64,000 nt of DNA from Symbiodinium natans (taxonomy: Eukaryota; Sar; Dinophyceae; Suessiales; Symbiodiniaceae). Both the position numbers and the translations under genes were made by a program. Where the stretch lies: assembly GCA_905221605.1 (NCBI GenBank), contig CAJNDS010002239.1, forward strand, positions 51,001-115,000, in the 5' to 3' direction. The notes under the pieces are model-generated. The model was not told the origin of the DNA and did no database searches. It saw only the letters and a program-made list of their open reading frames with translations. The stretch's first letter is position 1; each line of letters begins with the position of its first letter. Shown here piece after piece: positions 20,185 through 29,469 of the stretch.

Positions 20185-20680
20185 ACACCCTAAACCCTAA
20201 ACCCTAAACCCTAAAACCCTGACCTCTAAACCTTAAACCCTAAACTAAACCCTACACCCTAAACCCTAAACCCTAAACCCTACACCCTAAACCCTAAACC
20301 CTAAACCCTAAACCCTAAACCCTAAACCCTAAACCCTAAACCCTAAACCCTAAACCCTAAACCCTAAACCCTAAACCCCAGGAGGCTGGCCGGAACCTTC
20401 AAGGCCTCGGATGGAGGTGAAGGCACGAAAGGGAGAGCGGTCCCAGTTTTCAAAACGCTGTGAGCTTCTGAAGGGGTTTAGGGTTGGTTAGGGTTTAGGG
20501 TTTAGGGTTTAGGGTTTAGGGTTTAGGGTTTAGGGTTTAGGGCTTAGGGCCTGGGGTTTAGGGTTTAGGGTTTAGGGCTTGGGGTTCAGGGTTAGGGTTT
20601 AGTTTTTAGGGTTTAGGGCTAAAGGGTTAGGGTTTGGGGTTTAGGGTTTAGGGCTTAGGGCTTAGGGGGTTTAGGTTCTA
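20185..20680. repeat. Opposed telomere-like arrays
   Basis: CCCTAAA at about 20185-20380 and TTTAGGG at about 20475-20680 flank an 80-bp exon-like segment that ends in TGA (frame RLAGTFKASDGGEGTKGRAV). Array orientation is opposite on its two sides. Confidence 0.9.
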
Positions 20681-20821
20681 AGTCTTGGGTTGCTGGAGGG
20701 GGCAAGGAAGTTGAAAAAGAAGACGAGAAGGAGGAGTTAGGGTTAGGGTTTACGCTTTAGGGTTCAGGCTTTAGGCTTTAGGCTTTAGGGCTTCGGGTTT
20801 AGGGTTTCGGGTAAGTTCTAG

Positions 20822-20881
20822 GTAGGCCCTTGGTATATCTTTCCCTTGTCACTTAATATTGGGTTAAGAGGATCATGTTTA
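20822..20881 (+). mobile_element. Intron 5'-end element, family F (copy 1)
   Basis: GTAGGCCCTTGG...TTTCCCTT...TTAAGAGGATCAT matches 53572-53626, where the same GTAGGCCC is the donor of a frame-supported intron. By analogy this copy starts an intron after TTCTAG. Confidence 0.65.
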
Positions 20882-21045
20882 GGAATCTTTTTCAGGGTTT
20901 AGGGTTTAGGGTTTAGGGTTTAGGTTAAAGAAGGGCCATCCCACTTCTGCATGTGCCCCTCCCGTCCTCAGGCAAGATCGACATGGCTTTCCGGCTCATG
21001 TGATTTCTAAGAAGACGTTTTTTTAAATGACTTACTGTGGGTTCG

Positions 21046-21135
21046 TAGGGAATGTAGGGAATGAGGTACCCTGCATCCCCCTATATATGCCCCTTAAGGG
21101 ACTATATAGGGATTCCCTCATTCCCTCATTCCCTA
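21046..21135. mobile_element. Foldback element with long inverted ends
   Basis: TAGGGAATGTAGGGAATGAG at the left matches the reverse complement of CTCATTCCCTCATTCCCTA at the right, and the middle (CCCCTTAAGGG) is itself near palindromic. 90 bp. Confidence 0.75.
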
Positions 21136-21366
21136 CTCAGCAACACCCTAAACCTTAAACCCTAAACCCGAAACCCGAAACCCTAAACCCTAAACCCTAA
21201 ACCCTAACCCCTAAACCCTCAGTAAGACAAGGGACGTGGCGTTGGGGGCAGCCTGCGGTGCAGGGCTGAAGCTTGAATTGGGTGCTACCGGTTGCCAGGG
21301 AGTGTAGGGAGTTCAGGGCTTTAGGGCCTGCTAGGGTTTAGATGGGTTTAGGGTTTAGGGTTTGGT

Positions 21367-21777
21367 TTAGGGTTTAGGGTTTGGAAATTTGGGGGGTTTT
21401 CGGGACTCAGGGGCAAGCTCGGGGCCCCCATCGCCGCAGACCATGCTTTCAAGCCGGTCGGCGGAAAGAACTTCTGCCCGGACCTTCGTCCAAGACGAGT
21501 GGAACGGAGACCGCGCCACATCCGGCTCCCCCTTAGGTGGCAGCCTGGCTATAAAAAGACTGCACTCGGATTGACTTTTCCGGGTTCTTCCAAGCAGCTC
21601 TTCAAGAAAAGTGCTGCGCGCCATTCCGGGACCCATGGCGGCGCTGGCCTTGCGATACAGTGGGTCACTTGAATGTCGTCTGCGAGTGAGGATGCTGACA
21701 CGCCTGGGCCACACTGCCTCCATGCTACGTGCTACGTTCACGTAAACATTGAGAGTCAGTGTGTGCCAGGGTACCAA
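21367..21777 (-). CDS. Uncertain 136-codon ORF
   Basis: A 411-bp minus frame whose last codons run into a telomere-like tract. The plus strand is open over much of the same stretch (a 61-codon frame at 21389-21574). Longer than most exon-like segments, but no motif is recognisable. It may be a single long exon or chance. Confidence 0.28.
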   Translation of the reverse strand: MVPWHTLTLNVYVNVARSMEAVWPRRVSILTRRRHSSDPLYRKASAAMGPGMARSTFLEELLGRTRKSQSECSLFIARLPPKGEPDVARSPFHSSWTKVRAEVLSADRLESMVCGDGGPELAPESRKPPKFPNPKP

Positions 21778-21873
21778 ATCGAAGGGTGTAGCGCCTTTTA
21801 AGAGCCATGGGTGTCTAATTTGAAAAGAGGAAGCCTCTACAGATCAGAGGTTCTTTGGGTCTTTTTTGCCCAG

Positions 21874-21977
21874 CCTTGCGCGGAAAACCCCGCAGGTGTT
21901 GGCGAGGATAGCCAACATGTCAAGACAGTCGATTTTCATCTGGGCCGAAGGCGAAGCTCCCCCCTTCAAAAGTAGCG
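21874..21977 (+). CDS. Exon-like segment with strong splice signals
   Basis: Polypyrimidine acceptor CTTTTTTGCCCAG and donor GCG|GTTTAGGG. Reads TPQVLARIANMSRQSIFIWA and on to EGEAPPFKSS. The donor is formed by the telomere-like repeat itself. Confidence 0.5.
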
Positions 21978-22232
21978 GTTTAGGGTTTAGGGTTTAGGGT
22001 TTAGGGTCTAAGATTTTAGGCTTTAGGGTTCAGTTTCTAGGCTATGGGTTCGGCTGCTTGTCTTATCCTTGCCTCAGTGTTCTTCATGCATCCACTTCAT
22101 CCCTAGACCCTAAATCCTAAACCCTGCACCCTAAACCCCGATCCCTAAACACAAAACCTTAAACCCTACACCCTGAACCCTAATCCCTAAACCCTAAACC
22201 CCAAACCCCCCATAAAGCCTCCTAAAACCCGG

Positions 22233-22325
22233 GATGCCCTCTTCTTGGAGGGTGTGCACCGATTCCCGCCAGTTTCGCCTTCAGCCCTCAGCCAGAAGCT
22301 GCTGAGGCTGCTCATGGGCCACGAT
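22233..22325 (+). CDS. Exon-like segment
   Basis: Reads DALFLEGVHRFPPVSPSALS then QKLLRLLMGHD, ending at a GT of GTTTTAGGG. The acceptor is not clear. Confidence 0.42.
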
Positions 22326-22585
22326 GTTTTAGGGTTTAGGGTTTAGGGTTTAGGGTGCCCTTGCTAAAAGTCTTTGGGGCACTCGAAATTTGGTTTGAAG
22401 GCTGAGGGTTTTTAGGGTGTCGGGTATACCTGGAGAGAGTCCACGGCAGCATCCTGAACCCCCACACCCTCAGCCCCTCTACGCGCTACCCTCAACCCTA
22501 AACCCTAAACCCTAAACCCCAAACCCTAAACCCTAAACCCCAAACCCCAAACCCTAAACCCTAAACCCTAAACCCACACCATAAG

Positions 22586-22676
22586 ACTGAACATGCTCTT
22601 GCACCTCCACCCCTCGGCAGAGCTGGTCGTCGAGCAGTGCAAAATGTCCGAACTTGCAGCGGGGCGCCTTCTCTGA
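22586..22676 (+). CDS. Exon-like segment ending in a stop
   Basis: Acceptor ATAAG; reads LNMLLHLHPSAELVVEQCKM then SELAAGRLL and TGA. Could be the terminal exon of a gene that also uses 21874-22325. Confidence 0.42.
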
Positions 22677-22680
22677 GGAT

Positions 22681-22785
22681 GCGAAACCCTAAACCCCAAA
22701 CCCCAAACCCCAAACCCCAAACCCCAAACCCCAAACCCCAAACCCTAAACCCTAAACCCTAAACCCTAAACCCTAAACCCTGAAG
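22681..22785 (-). repeat. CCCCAAA block followed by CCCTAAA
   Basis: Eight uniform CCCCAAA units, then about six CCCTAAA units, with a sharp switch. Confidence 0.9.
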
Positions 22786-23324
22786 CCCTTTGCGCCCGGC
22801 AAGGTCCTGAAGTGGTGAGGGCTTCGGGAAAGTGAGCGCGGCAGGGTGTCCGACCTCAGGGCCGGGAGCTGACGAAAACTTGGGGCCGATTGATACCCAA
22901 TTGTTAGGGTTTAGGGTTTAGGGTTTCGGGTTTAGGGTTTAGGGTTTAGGGTTTAGGGTGGGCGTTACCTCTGCCACCCCGCCCAGTAGAGCGCCCCGCT
23001 TTGACGTCAACTTTTTGGGGATGCCATGGTGTCATCCGCACCCACGCGAAAGGCGAAGCCTCCTCCCTAAAAGCCCCAAAAGCCCTACAGGGTTTAGGGT
23101 TTAGGGTTTAGGGCTTGGGGTTTATCCTAAAAACCCTCAGCACACCAACCCCTAAACCCCAACCCCACATGTCTCCTTATTCTGTTTTCCGTCAGCTCTC
23201 GGGCGCGGGCTTGGGGGGCGCGCGCGGCGCCATCTCCCCCCAGGGTTGCAAAGCTGCCGCTCGACCACAGGGCCTTGGAGCCATCCGCAGGGGGGCGGGT
23301 CGTGTCACACGCTTAAGACGAGGT

Positions 23325-23435
23325 GGGGTTTAGGGTTTAGGGTTTGTAGGGTTTGTAGGGTTTGTAGGGTTTAGGGTTTAGGGTTTAGGGTTTAGGGTTT
23401 AGGGTTTGTAGGGTTTGTAGGGTTTGTAGGGTTGA
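23325..23435 (+). repeat. Array alternating TTTAGGG and TTTGTAGGG
   Basis: Blocks of three TTTGTAGGG nonamers occur on both sides of a run of plain TTTAGGG, so the nonamer block has been duplicated as a unit. Confidence 0.85.
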
Positions 23436-23476
23436 GTGTTTTGATCGAGCCCCAAAACTTCTTAACCTTTTTGCAG

Positions 23477-23524
23477 CTTGCGGCAGATTGAGCAGCACTG
23501 TAGAGGAAGACTGCTCGAGCTTGG
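23477..23524 (+). CDS. Exon upstream of a pure-repeat intron
   Basis: Acceptor CTTTTTGCAG, reads LRQIEQHCRGRLLEL, donor GG|GTTCAGGG. The frame continues in 23631-23685 after removing 23525-23630. Confidence 0.48.
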
Positions 23525-23630
23525 GTTCAGGGTTTAGGGTTTAGGGTTTAGGGTTTAGGGTTTAGGGTTTAGGGTTTAGGGTTTTTAGGGTTTAGGGTTT
23601 AGGGTTTAGGGTGCAGGGTTTAGGGTTTAG
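23525..23630 (+). repeat. Candidate intron made entirely of TTTAGGG repeats
   Basis: 106 bp beginning GT (GTTCAGGG) and ending TTTAG, consisting only of heptamers and close variants. Removing it joins two open frames in phase. Confidence 0.5.
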
Positions 23631-23685
23631 CCCAGTGTTGCCTGTTGACACCCTGTGGTTCCAAGGCCCAGACCCTTTGCCTTGA
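23631..23685 (+). CDS. Exon downstream of the pure-repeat intron
   Basis: In the phase set by 23477-23524 it reads PVLPVDTLWFQGPDPLP then TGA. Another frame is open to 23733, so the phase argument decides. Confidence 0.4.
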
Positions 23686-23880
23686 GACAGGAAAAGAAGC
23701 CTTTGCCTTTATCTCTGGAGCTACAAACTGGTCCTAAACCCTAAGCACTAAACCATAAACCCTAAACCCGGAATCCTGTAAGAGCTTTAGTCATAGTAGT
23801 GGTCGTAGTAGTGGTAAGCGTCGTAGTAGTAGTTTTGGTACAGAGATTGTGACAAATAATAATGCTCCCCGCCCCACCCT

Positions 23881-23988
23881 CGCGTGTGCCCTGAGTTGTT
23901 TCCTGTGGCTCAGAAGAATCCACGGGACAATCTGCAGCCTACCTTCGCTGGCTCGTACAGCGAAGCCCGAAATCTTAAACAGACCCGA
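23881..23988 (+). CDS. Exon-like segment
   Basis: Reads VCPELFPVAQKNPRDNLQPT then FAGSYSEARNLKQTR. Follows a GTAGTAGTAGT microsatellite. Family unknown. Confidence 0.42.
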
Positions 23989-24033
23989 ATCCCTAAACCC
24001 TGAACCCTGAACCCTAAGTCCTAAACCCTATCC

Positions 24034-24150
24034 GAGTTGCTTACGAAACGAAAAGACATCACTGAGAGCCACGCAAGTACGGGGGGAACCTCAAGAGACC
24101 CCAAAACCACGATGATCCTTGTTATCAGCCCCACCCCCCCAGAAAGGCCA
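24034..24150 (+). CDS. Exon-like segment
   Basis: Reads ELLTKRKDITESHASTGGTS then RDPKTTMILVISPTPPERPS and runs to a stop in the next array. Confidence 0.38.
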
Positions 24151-24181
24151 AGCCTTAAACCCTAAACCTTAAACTCGTCAG

Positions 24182-24292
24182 AGTCCCCTCTTGAAAGATC
24201 CCTGGGGCGGCTTTGCTACGTATCATGGCCATGGATGCCCTACAGCCGCCCGTGCTGATTTCAAGGCCCACACCCTGCCCTTTCGGGAAGGG
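24182..24292 (+). CDS. Exon-like segment
   Basis: Acceptor ACTCGTCAG; reads PLLKDPWGGFATYHGHGCPT then AARADFKAHTLPFRE before a TTTAGGG tract. Confidence 0.45.
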
Positions 24293-24940
24293 CTCAGGGT
24301 TTAGGATTTTTTAGGGTTTAGGGTTTCGGGTTTCGGGTTTAGGGTTTAGGCCCACAGCCGCCCTTTCGGGGCTTTGGGGGCTCTAGGGTTTAGAGCTGAG
24401 GCCTTGCAAGTTTAGGGTTTTTGAGTTTGGAGTTCAGGGCTCAGGAAACTCCTACCCCTCTGAGCCCTCGCCACGACCCCCCAGCCTTCTGGACCGACTC
24501 ACCCCTCAGCTGTTCCCGGTTTGCCCGTTAGTTCGAGATGATGTAAATTCACATTGAGACCCCCAAGCCCCAAGGCCCGAAAAGCCCTAAAATCCTTTAA
24601 GCCCTTCAACCCTGCAAGCCTTCAACCCGTGAACCCAAAAAACCTTGCGGGCCTTAAGGCCCTAAAGCCCCCAAGCCCTTATGAAGCCGAAACCCTCGAA
24701 GCAGCTTGAGCGAGAGGCCTGCGCCCAATGCCGGCCGTGGTGGGGCCCAGCTTTCAAGGCAAGCCCTGTTGTTGGGCGGGGGAGGAGGCTTTCTCTGCGG
24801 GTGTTTTAGTGGTTTTGGGGCTTTTGTTTGGAGGTTCTGAGGTTTTTGTTGGGCTTTTCTCTTGTGGGTTGGGGGGCTTTTGGGTTTTCGGGGTTTTGGG
24901 TTTCGTAAGGAATCAATCTGGAGCTTCCCTCCGTCTGCAG

Positions 24941-25059
24941 TCGCGCTTTCTGACTCAGACCAAGCTCAACATCTGACATCAGGCCCTGAAAGGACGAACT
25001 TAATTCAAGCTGTTCATGGAACAGACACTCTAAAGGCCCCAAATGGCCGACTGAAATAG
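24941..25059 (+). CDS. Terminal exon candidate
   Basis: Acceptor CCCTCCGTCTGCAG; reads ALSDSDQAQHLTSGPERTNL, then IQAVHGTDTLKAPNGRLK and TAG at 25057-25059. Good pyrimidine tract and a single protein-like frame. Confidence 0.5.
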
Positions 25060-25138
25060 CTCTCCTCTTAGAGCGCCCGTTATATGAAAAGAAAACGGAG
25101 CCAACCTTCAGTCGCTCAAGGCGCTGAACCCCGAAACC

Positions 25139-25229
25139 TTGGGATGTTCCCCTTTGCAGACCTTGTCCTTAACAGGGATGATAGTAGGGGGGGTACTCTA
25201 ATACCTAGTGCAAAAAGGGGTAACATCCT
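25139..25229. mobile_element. Foldback element, family B (copy 2)
   Basis: TTGGGATGTTCCCC, then TTAACAGGGATGATAGTA, and the end AAGGGGTAACATCC, which inverts the start. Confidence 0.7.
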
Positions 25230-25253
25230 AACCTAAACCCTGAACTCGGGGCA

Positions 25254-25331
25254 GGTTTCGGCAAGGGCAGCGCCCGAGCCGCAATGCCGGGCGCCTTGCA
25301 GGCGATGGCTTGCAGCTTGTTGGAGTGGTTT
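25254..25331 (+). CDS. Exon-like segment
   Basis: Acceptor GGGGCAG; reads GKGSARAAMPGALQAMACSL then LEW. Ala-rich. Confidence 0.35.
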
Positions 25332-25469
25332 TGGGGGGGTGTCGAGGTGCAGAGGTTTTAGGGTGGCAGTGCAGAGGTCGAGGGTCTACCTGAAGGCAGC
25401 TGCTGCTGAGGTCACGTGGTGTGTTGCCAGCCAGATCGTGAGCTGTAGCCTCCGATCTTGACTCTAAGC

Positions 25470-25757
25470 CTAAGAAGCCCTAAGCCTACACCTGAGCGAC
25501 AATGGCCACTTCTTTGGAACCTTTTTCGCTTGAGGACTGTCCTCGTCGATGGCCTTAGTGGTGGTGCCCTGAGTGCAGTCCTTGAAAGCATGCGCTTCGA
25601 GCGAGGTGGCACTGGGGACGCATTGAGAAGAGGGTGACAAAGGTGATTCCGCTTTGCCTGTGCAGGGGGCAGCCTCCGCCCTTTCCGCCCTTCGGATGGT
25701 TAGGCCGGGGCTGGGGTGAAAAAGTGGGGGAAGGGTGGAGAAAGGGGCCGCAGGCAT
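25470..25757 (-). CDS. Uncertain 95-codon ORF on the minus strand
   Basis: ATG to stop, containing SLEAHAFKDCTQGTTTKAID and a basic C-terminus. The + strand is open in shorter pieces. No family recognised; strand conflicts with its neighbours. Confidence 0.3.
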   Translation of the reverse strand: MPAAPFSTLPPLFHPSPGLTIRRAERAEAAPCTGKAESPLSPSSQCVPSATSLEAHAFKDCTQGTTTKAIDEDSPQAKKVPKKWPLSLRCRLRAS

Positions 25758-25849
25758 TGCAGCTTGGGGTTTGGCCCCCTTTTTCCCTTGATCTGCTTCT
25801 AAGCCCTCACCCCTCGAAGCTCCTAAACCCCCAATAAGCCCTATTTAAA

Positions 25850-26010
25850 CCCTAAACCCTAAACCCTAAACCCTAAACCCTAAACCCTAAACCCTAAACC
25901 CTAAACCCTAAACCCTAAACCCTAAACCCTAAACCCTAAACCCTACTAAACCCTAAACAAACCCTAAACCCTAAACCCTAACCCCCCCTAAACCCTAAAC
26001 CCTAACCCCC
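25850..26010 (-). repeat. Telomere-like array followed by poly-C
   Basis: About 20 CCCTAAA units with a few breaks. About 20 bp further on, a poly-C run (about 26033-26044) leads directly into CTGCAG. Confidence 0.9.
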
Positions 26011-26049
26011 CAATAAGCTTACACAAAGTACCCCCCCCCCCCCCTGCAG

Positions 26050-26094
26050 GTGCCGTGGTAAGCGGCGCAGCCTTCTGGCACGTCGTGCAGGCGG
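26050..26094 (+). CDS. Exon-like segment after a poly-C tract
   Basis: Acceptor CCCCCTGCAG with poly-C in place of a mixed pyrimidine tract, and a GGTTTAGGG donor. Reads AVVSGAAFWHVVQA. Confidence 0.35.
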
Positions 26095-26135
26095 GTTTAG
26101 GGGTTGAGGGTTTAGGGTTTAGGGTTTAGGGCTCC

Positions 26136-26212
26136 GGGAGATCAACCACGGCTCACGTGGAATGGCGCGGTGCCGCCGTTTCTTGCGGATGTCGGCCGCA
26201 GCCACAAACTCC
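26136..26212 (+). CDS. Exon-like segment
   Basis: Reads DQPRLTWNGAVPPFLADVGR then SHKLL, and runs straight into ACTTGGAGGTTCATG, the left end of family G. Confidence 0.35.
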
Positions 26213-26347
26213 TAGACACTTGGAGGTTCATGCTATGTAAAGGGATGTTTAGGACACTTTGGGACTCAGGGCTTGGGGTTTAGGGTTTAGGGTTTAGGGT
26301 TTAGGGTTTAGGGTTTAGGGTTTAGTACACCAGAAGCCTACTGCAGC

Positions 26348-26405
26348 ATGGCCGTTTCTGCCACAGGCGACGCACCTGCGAGCACTTACGATGTGGTCGT
26401 GATAG
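26348..26405 (+). CDS. FAD-dependent oxidoreductase (CrtISO/RetSat/phytoene-desaturase type), exon 1 (N-terminal)
   Basis: First recognisable exon of a gene spanning at least 26.35-40.65 kb. It starts at a plausible ATG (MAVSATGDAPAS) and ends in YDVVVIG, the first strand of a FAD-binding Rossmann fold. The donor is GC (ATAG|GCCAGA). Joining to 26808 restores VVVIGAGLGGLACAAAL. In this family FAD drives desaturation, isomerisation or saturation of carotenoid/retinoid polyenes, usually in plastid or ER. Substrate cannot be told here. Upstream exons, including any targeting peptide, may exist: an acceptor-like CTGCAG lies just before the ATG. Confidence 0.72.
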
Positions 26406-26488
26406 GCCAGAACAGCCTTGACCAGGGATTTCGCTGAATCAGGGGGTGTCTCAAGTTAGTTGTTGCTGTAGAGATGTGTCATTCTCCT

Positions 26489-26755
26489 TAAACCGTTAAA
26501 CCCTTAAACCCTTAAACCCTTAGACCCTTAAACCCTTGAACCCTTGAACCCTTGAACCCTTGAACCCTTGAACCCTTGAACCCTTGAACCCTTAAGCCCT
26601 TAAACCCTTAAACCCTCAAACCCTTTAAACCCTTAAACCCTTAAACCCTTAAACCCTTGAACCCTTGAACCCTTGAACCCTTGAACCCTTGAACCCTTGA
26701 ACCCTTGAACCCTGAAGCCCTTAAACCCTTGAACCCTTAAACCCTAACCGAAACC
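26489..26755 (-). repeat. Octamer array CCCTTAAA / CCCTTGAA inside an intron
   Basis: About 30 units of an eight-base variant, switching between two forms in blocks (TTAA, TTGA, TTAA, TTGA). It lies in the intron between FAD-oxidoreductase exons 1 and 2. Confidence 0.92.
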
Positions 26756-26807
26756 CCTAAACCCCTTGAACCCCAAAAGCCCAAACCCTCTAAAAGCTCT
26801 TGTGCAG

Positions 26808-26864
26808 GAGCCGGACTAGGTGGCCTGGCTTGTGCCGCAGCCCTCGGCAAGGAGCGCCCCCACA
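26808..26864 (+). CDS. FAD-dependent oxidoreductase, exon 2 (GxGxxG)
   Basis: 57 bp. Acceptor TTGTGCAG; with the G left by exon 1 it gives GAGLGGLACAAALGKERPH, the glycine-rich loop and following helix. Donor GC (CACA|GCTTGA). Joining to 27124 gives IVHVVCEH, the second strand ending in the Glu that binds ribose. Confidence 0.8.
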
Positions 26865-27123
26865 GCTTGACCCCTAAAGCCTAAACCCTCGAAGAGTTGC
26901 GCTTCCTTCATTCTACAGCCCAGGAGAGTATGGAGAGTAAGCTTGTTAGTAGGGTTGCAAGAGGGGTGTGTGGCACGTTCTAGGATGCTTTTGCGAACAA
27001 GGGGCTGCTTAGGGTTTCTGTCTCCTGAAAAACTGTCCACGAGCGTGAGCCGAGAAACTCTCAGGCCAAAGTTGACCAGGTTAGCACTAAGACGCGACGA
27101 CTGCCAGGAACGGCAAAGGGCAG

Positions 27124-27156
27124 TTGTGCATGTCGTGTGTGAGCACCGTGTGCAAG
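27124..27156 (+). CDS. FAD-dependent oxidoreductase, exon 3 (second Rossmann strand)
   Basis: Acceptor GGGCAG; reads VHVVCEHRVQ. A GT donor at 27157 is my preferred end, but the frame stays open for another 20 codons. The spacing from GAGLGG to the Glu is that expected for the family. The link to the next exon is not resolved. Confidence 0.65.
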
Positions 27157-27229
27157 GTTGCTTCTTCCATGGGCTGTGTGAGTGTATCCAGAAATGCCCA
27201 GCGACCCGACTGCCGCGAAGTGAGATGAA

Positions 27230-27320
27230 TAATATAGGGGTCGGAATTACTAGTAGTATTCCCTTGTGGTCCCTTTATCAATGTACTACAATACCCCAAA
27301 ACCCTGTTCTAATTATTAAG
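27230..27320 (+). mobile_element. Dispersed element, family C (copy 2), intronic
   Basis: AATATAGGGGTCGGAATTACT ... ACCCTGTTCTAATTATTAAG. It ends in AAG, suitable as a 3' splice site, and is followed by an open frame (PDGRLDGASSFLKPT). It lies inside the FAD-oxidoreductase gene. Confidence 0.75.
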
Positions 27321-27859
27321 GCCCCGATGGTAGGCTGGACGGCGCGTCCTCGTTCTTGAAGCCCACAGCGTGCTTGGTGGCTGCGCCGGGGCCCCGGCAA
27401 GAGTGTTGGCACCGGACAACCCTGAAAACCCTAAACCGTAGTGAAACTCGAGTAGAGCGCCTGTCAGGCTTCAGAACTTATGGTCCCTAAACCCTAAACC
27501 CTAAACCCTCAACCCTCACCCCTGCAGCCTTAACCCTAAACCCTAAACCCTAACCCTGAACCCTAAACCCTACACCCTAAGCCCTAAGGCCTAAGCCATA
27601 AACCCTAAACCAGGCTTGAGCCTTCTGGGAACCACAGCCCTTGGTTTGTATGTTTAGGAGGGAGCCGGCGCAAGCTTTTCCGGGTTCCTGGGTTGCGGAA
27701 CGTAAGATTGGCCGAAGAAGGGTACGATGTCCTTCCGCATGTAACCCCAAGTCTGTTCTGGGTTTCTGTGTTCTGGGTTCTTGTTAAGGAACGTAGTAGA
27801 TTAAGCTACCAGTATAGCATCTGCTATGTAGCCTTACCATGTCCGCTTAAGACTTTAAG

Positions 27860-27955
27860 TAATATAGGGGTCGGAAGAATTGCGAAGAGAGCGCCCTTAT
27901 GGCCCCGATATCAATATAATATAATCACCTCCAAAACCCTATTTTAATTGTTAAG
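27860..27955 (+). mobile_element. Dispersed element, family C (copy 3), intronic
   Basis: Same start and end as copy 2, with a diverged middle. It lies 540 bp downstream in the same gene and also ends TTAAG. Confidence 0.75.
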
Positions 27956-28136
27956 GCTCCTGTATTACCTCAACCAGAACCCCAGTTTTGCATCAGCTTT
28001 TCGACCTTAAACCCTAAACCTAAACCCTAAACCTTAACCCTTAAACCCTGAACCCTAAACCCTAAACCTAAATCCTCAAAAACCCGAAGCGGCCGAATTT
28101 CCAAGGCCAAAAAAGCCCCGAAATCCTGGGAACAGG

Positions 28137-28164
28137 CGCACTCCTTCAAGCGGAAGGCCCCTGG
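28137..28164 (+). CDS. FAD-dependent oxidoreductase, probable exon (AHSFKRK)
   Basis: Acceptor GGGAACAG; reads AHSFKRKAP. With a GA donor (CCTG|GAGGAG) it joins exon 28346 in phase. This family has a His/Ser-Phe segment just before GYxFDxGPS. The upstream junction is unresolved. Confidence 0.5.
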
Positions 28165-28345
28165 AGGAGGACCGGGCCTGGGTAGTTCTAGGGTTTAGGG
28201 TTTAGGGGTTAGGGTTTAGGGTTTAGGGGTTTAGGGGTTTAGGGGCTAGGGGTTCAGGGGTTTAGGGGTTCAGGGGTTCAGGGGTTTAGTGGTTCAGTGC
28301 TTAAACCCTCAACCCGCAAACCCTAAATCCTGTCCATCTCAGCAG

Positions 28346-28430
28346 GCGAGTACCTTTTCGACTCTGGTCCGTCGATTCTGACTGACATGGGGTCGGGAGG
28401 CCCGGGAAGCACCTTCACTGATGTCGGGGT
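28346..28430 (+). CDS. FAD-dependent oxidoreductase, exon (FDSGPS motif)
   Basis: Acceptor CAGCAG; reads GEYLFDSGPSILTDMGSGGP, the conserved FDxGPS-x-LT motif of phytoene-desaturase-like proteins. The 3' end is uncertain: GT at 28429 or GA at 28431. Confidence 0.75.
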
Positions 28431-28912
28431 GACCTGGAGATGTAGGGGGTTTAGGGTTTTGGGGGGCCTCTGGTATATCCCCTGAACCCTAAACCCGAAA
28501 CCCTAAACCCTAAACTCTAAGCCCAAAAGCCTAAACCCTAAACCCTAGATCTTAACCCCAAACCCTAAACCCTTAACCCCAAACCCTAAACCCTAAACCC
28601 TGAACCCCAAAGGTGTGGAGACCAAGGTGGGTCTTGAGGGTTTGGCATCTCGGGCTGTCGCGCCAGGCCGCAGCATGAGAGTTGTGGAACCCCGCCCCAA
28701 CCCCCCCCCCCCCCCCCCCCACACACAGCAGCCCTTCGGCTTCCAAAAAGGAAGTAAGGTTTAGGGCTTGGGGCTTGGGGTTTAGGGTTTAGGGCTGACA
28801 TGGCCCTTAGGCTTCCTATGGTTTAGGGTTCGAGGGGTTAGCCCTTGCACCAACCTTCAACCCTAAACATAAAGCGTAAACCCTCATCCCTCAACCATGA
28901 GAAGCAGCTCAG

Positions 28913-28989
28913 GAAGCGCAATCCCCTTCGGGTGGTCATGGACTACGTGGCTTGGCACGCGCTCCCCAAAAGCAAGACTTACTGCTCCT
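28913..28989 (+). CDS. Exon-like segment within the FAD-oxidoreductase gene
   Basis: Acceptor GCAGCTCAG and donor T|GTAAAG. Reads NPLRVVMDYVAWHALPKSK. NPLR-x-V is seen in this family, but exon 29402-29469 covers the same region better, so this may belong to an alternative exon or another gene. Confidence 0.38.
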
Positions 28990-29232
28990 GTAAAGAAAGG
29001 GATGAGGGAACTAGGTGCCTTATATCCCCGTATATTACCCTTGAAGTGGGGTTTATGTAGGGTACCGAATTGCCTCAGTCCCTACCACGAAGATCAGAAG
29101 AGCCCTCTCATGTCAAAGCTGCTCCGCCGTTCTATGTTCTTCTGGCACTCCCACTACCTCATCCCGCTAAAGCCTTAAGCCCTAGACCCGAAATCTGCGT
29201 AAGAGTCGTTTGACCTGTACTGTGTATCAGTG

Positions 29233-29370
29233 GCTTGTGTCCCAAACCCCAAAACCCCAAACCCAAAACCCCAAAACCCCAAAGCCCAAAGCCCAAAGCC
29301 CCAAAGCCCCAAAGCCCCAAACCCCAAAGCCCCAAAACCCCAAAGCCCCAAACCCCAAAGTCTAAACCCC
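29233..29370 (-). repeat. CCCCAAA/AGCCCCAA array
   Basis: Mixed seven- and eight-base C-rich units just before the next exon, inside the same gene. Its translations (NPKP-type) are artefacts. Confidence 0.88.
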
Positions 29371-29401
29371 AACCCGCAAACCCCATAAACCCCAAACACA
29401 G

Positions 29402-29469
29402 AAACCCGAACCTTCCCGTCTTGCACGAGGTCGGGGCCAGCCGCGATGTGGAGTGGATTTACTACGACG
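29402..29469 (+). CDS. FAD-dependent oxidoreductase, exon (VEWIYYDG)
   Basis: Acceptor AAACACAG; reads LPVLHEVGASRDVEWIYYD and ends GACG|GTTGCGG (GT donor). Joining to 30514 gives VEWIYYDGWGMLTPEG, a continuous family motif. Confidence 0.75.

Noticed and set aside
26489-26755. CRISPR-like regular repeats
   Set aside because: Units are 7-9 bases with no unique spacers. They are tandem arrays.
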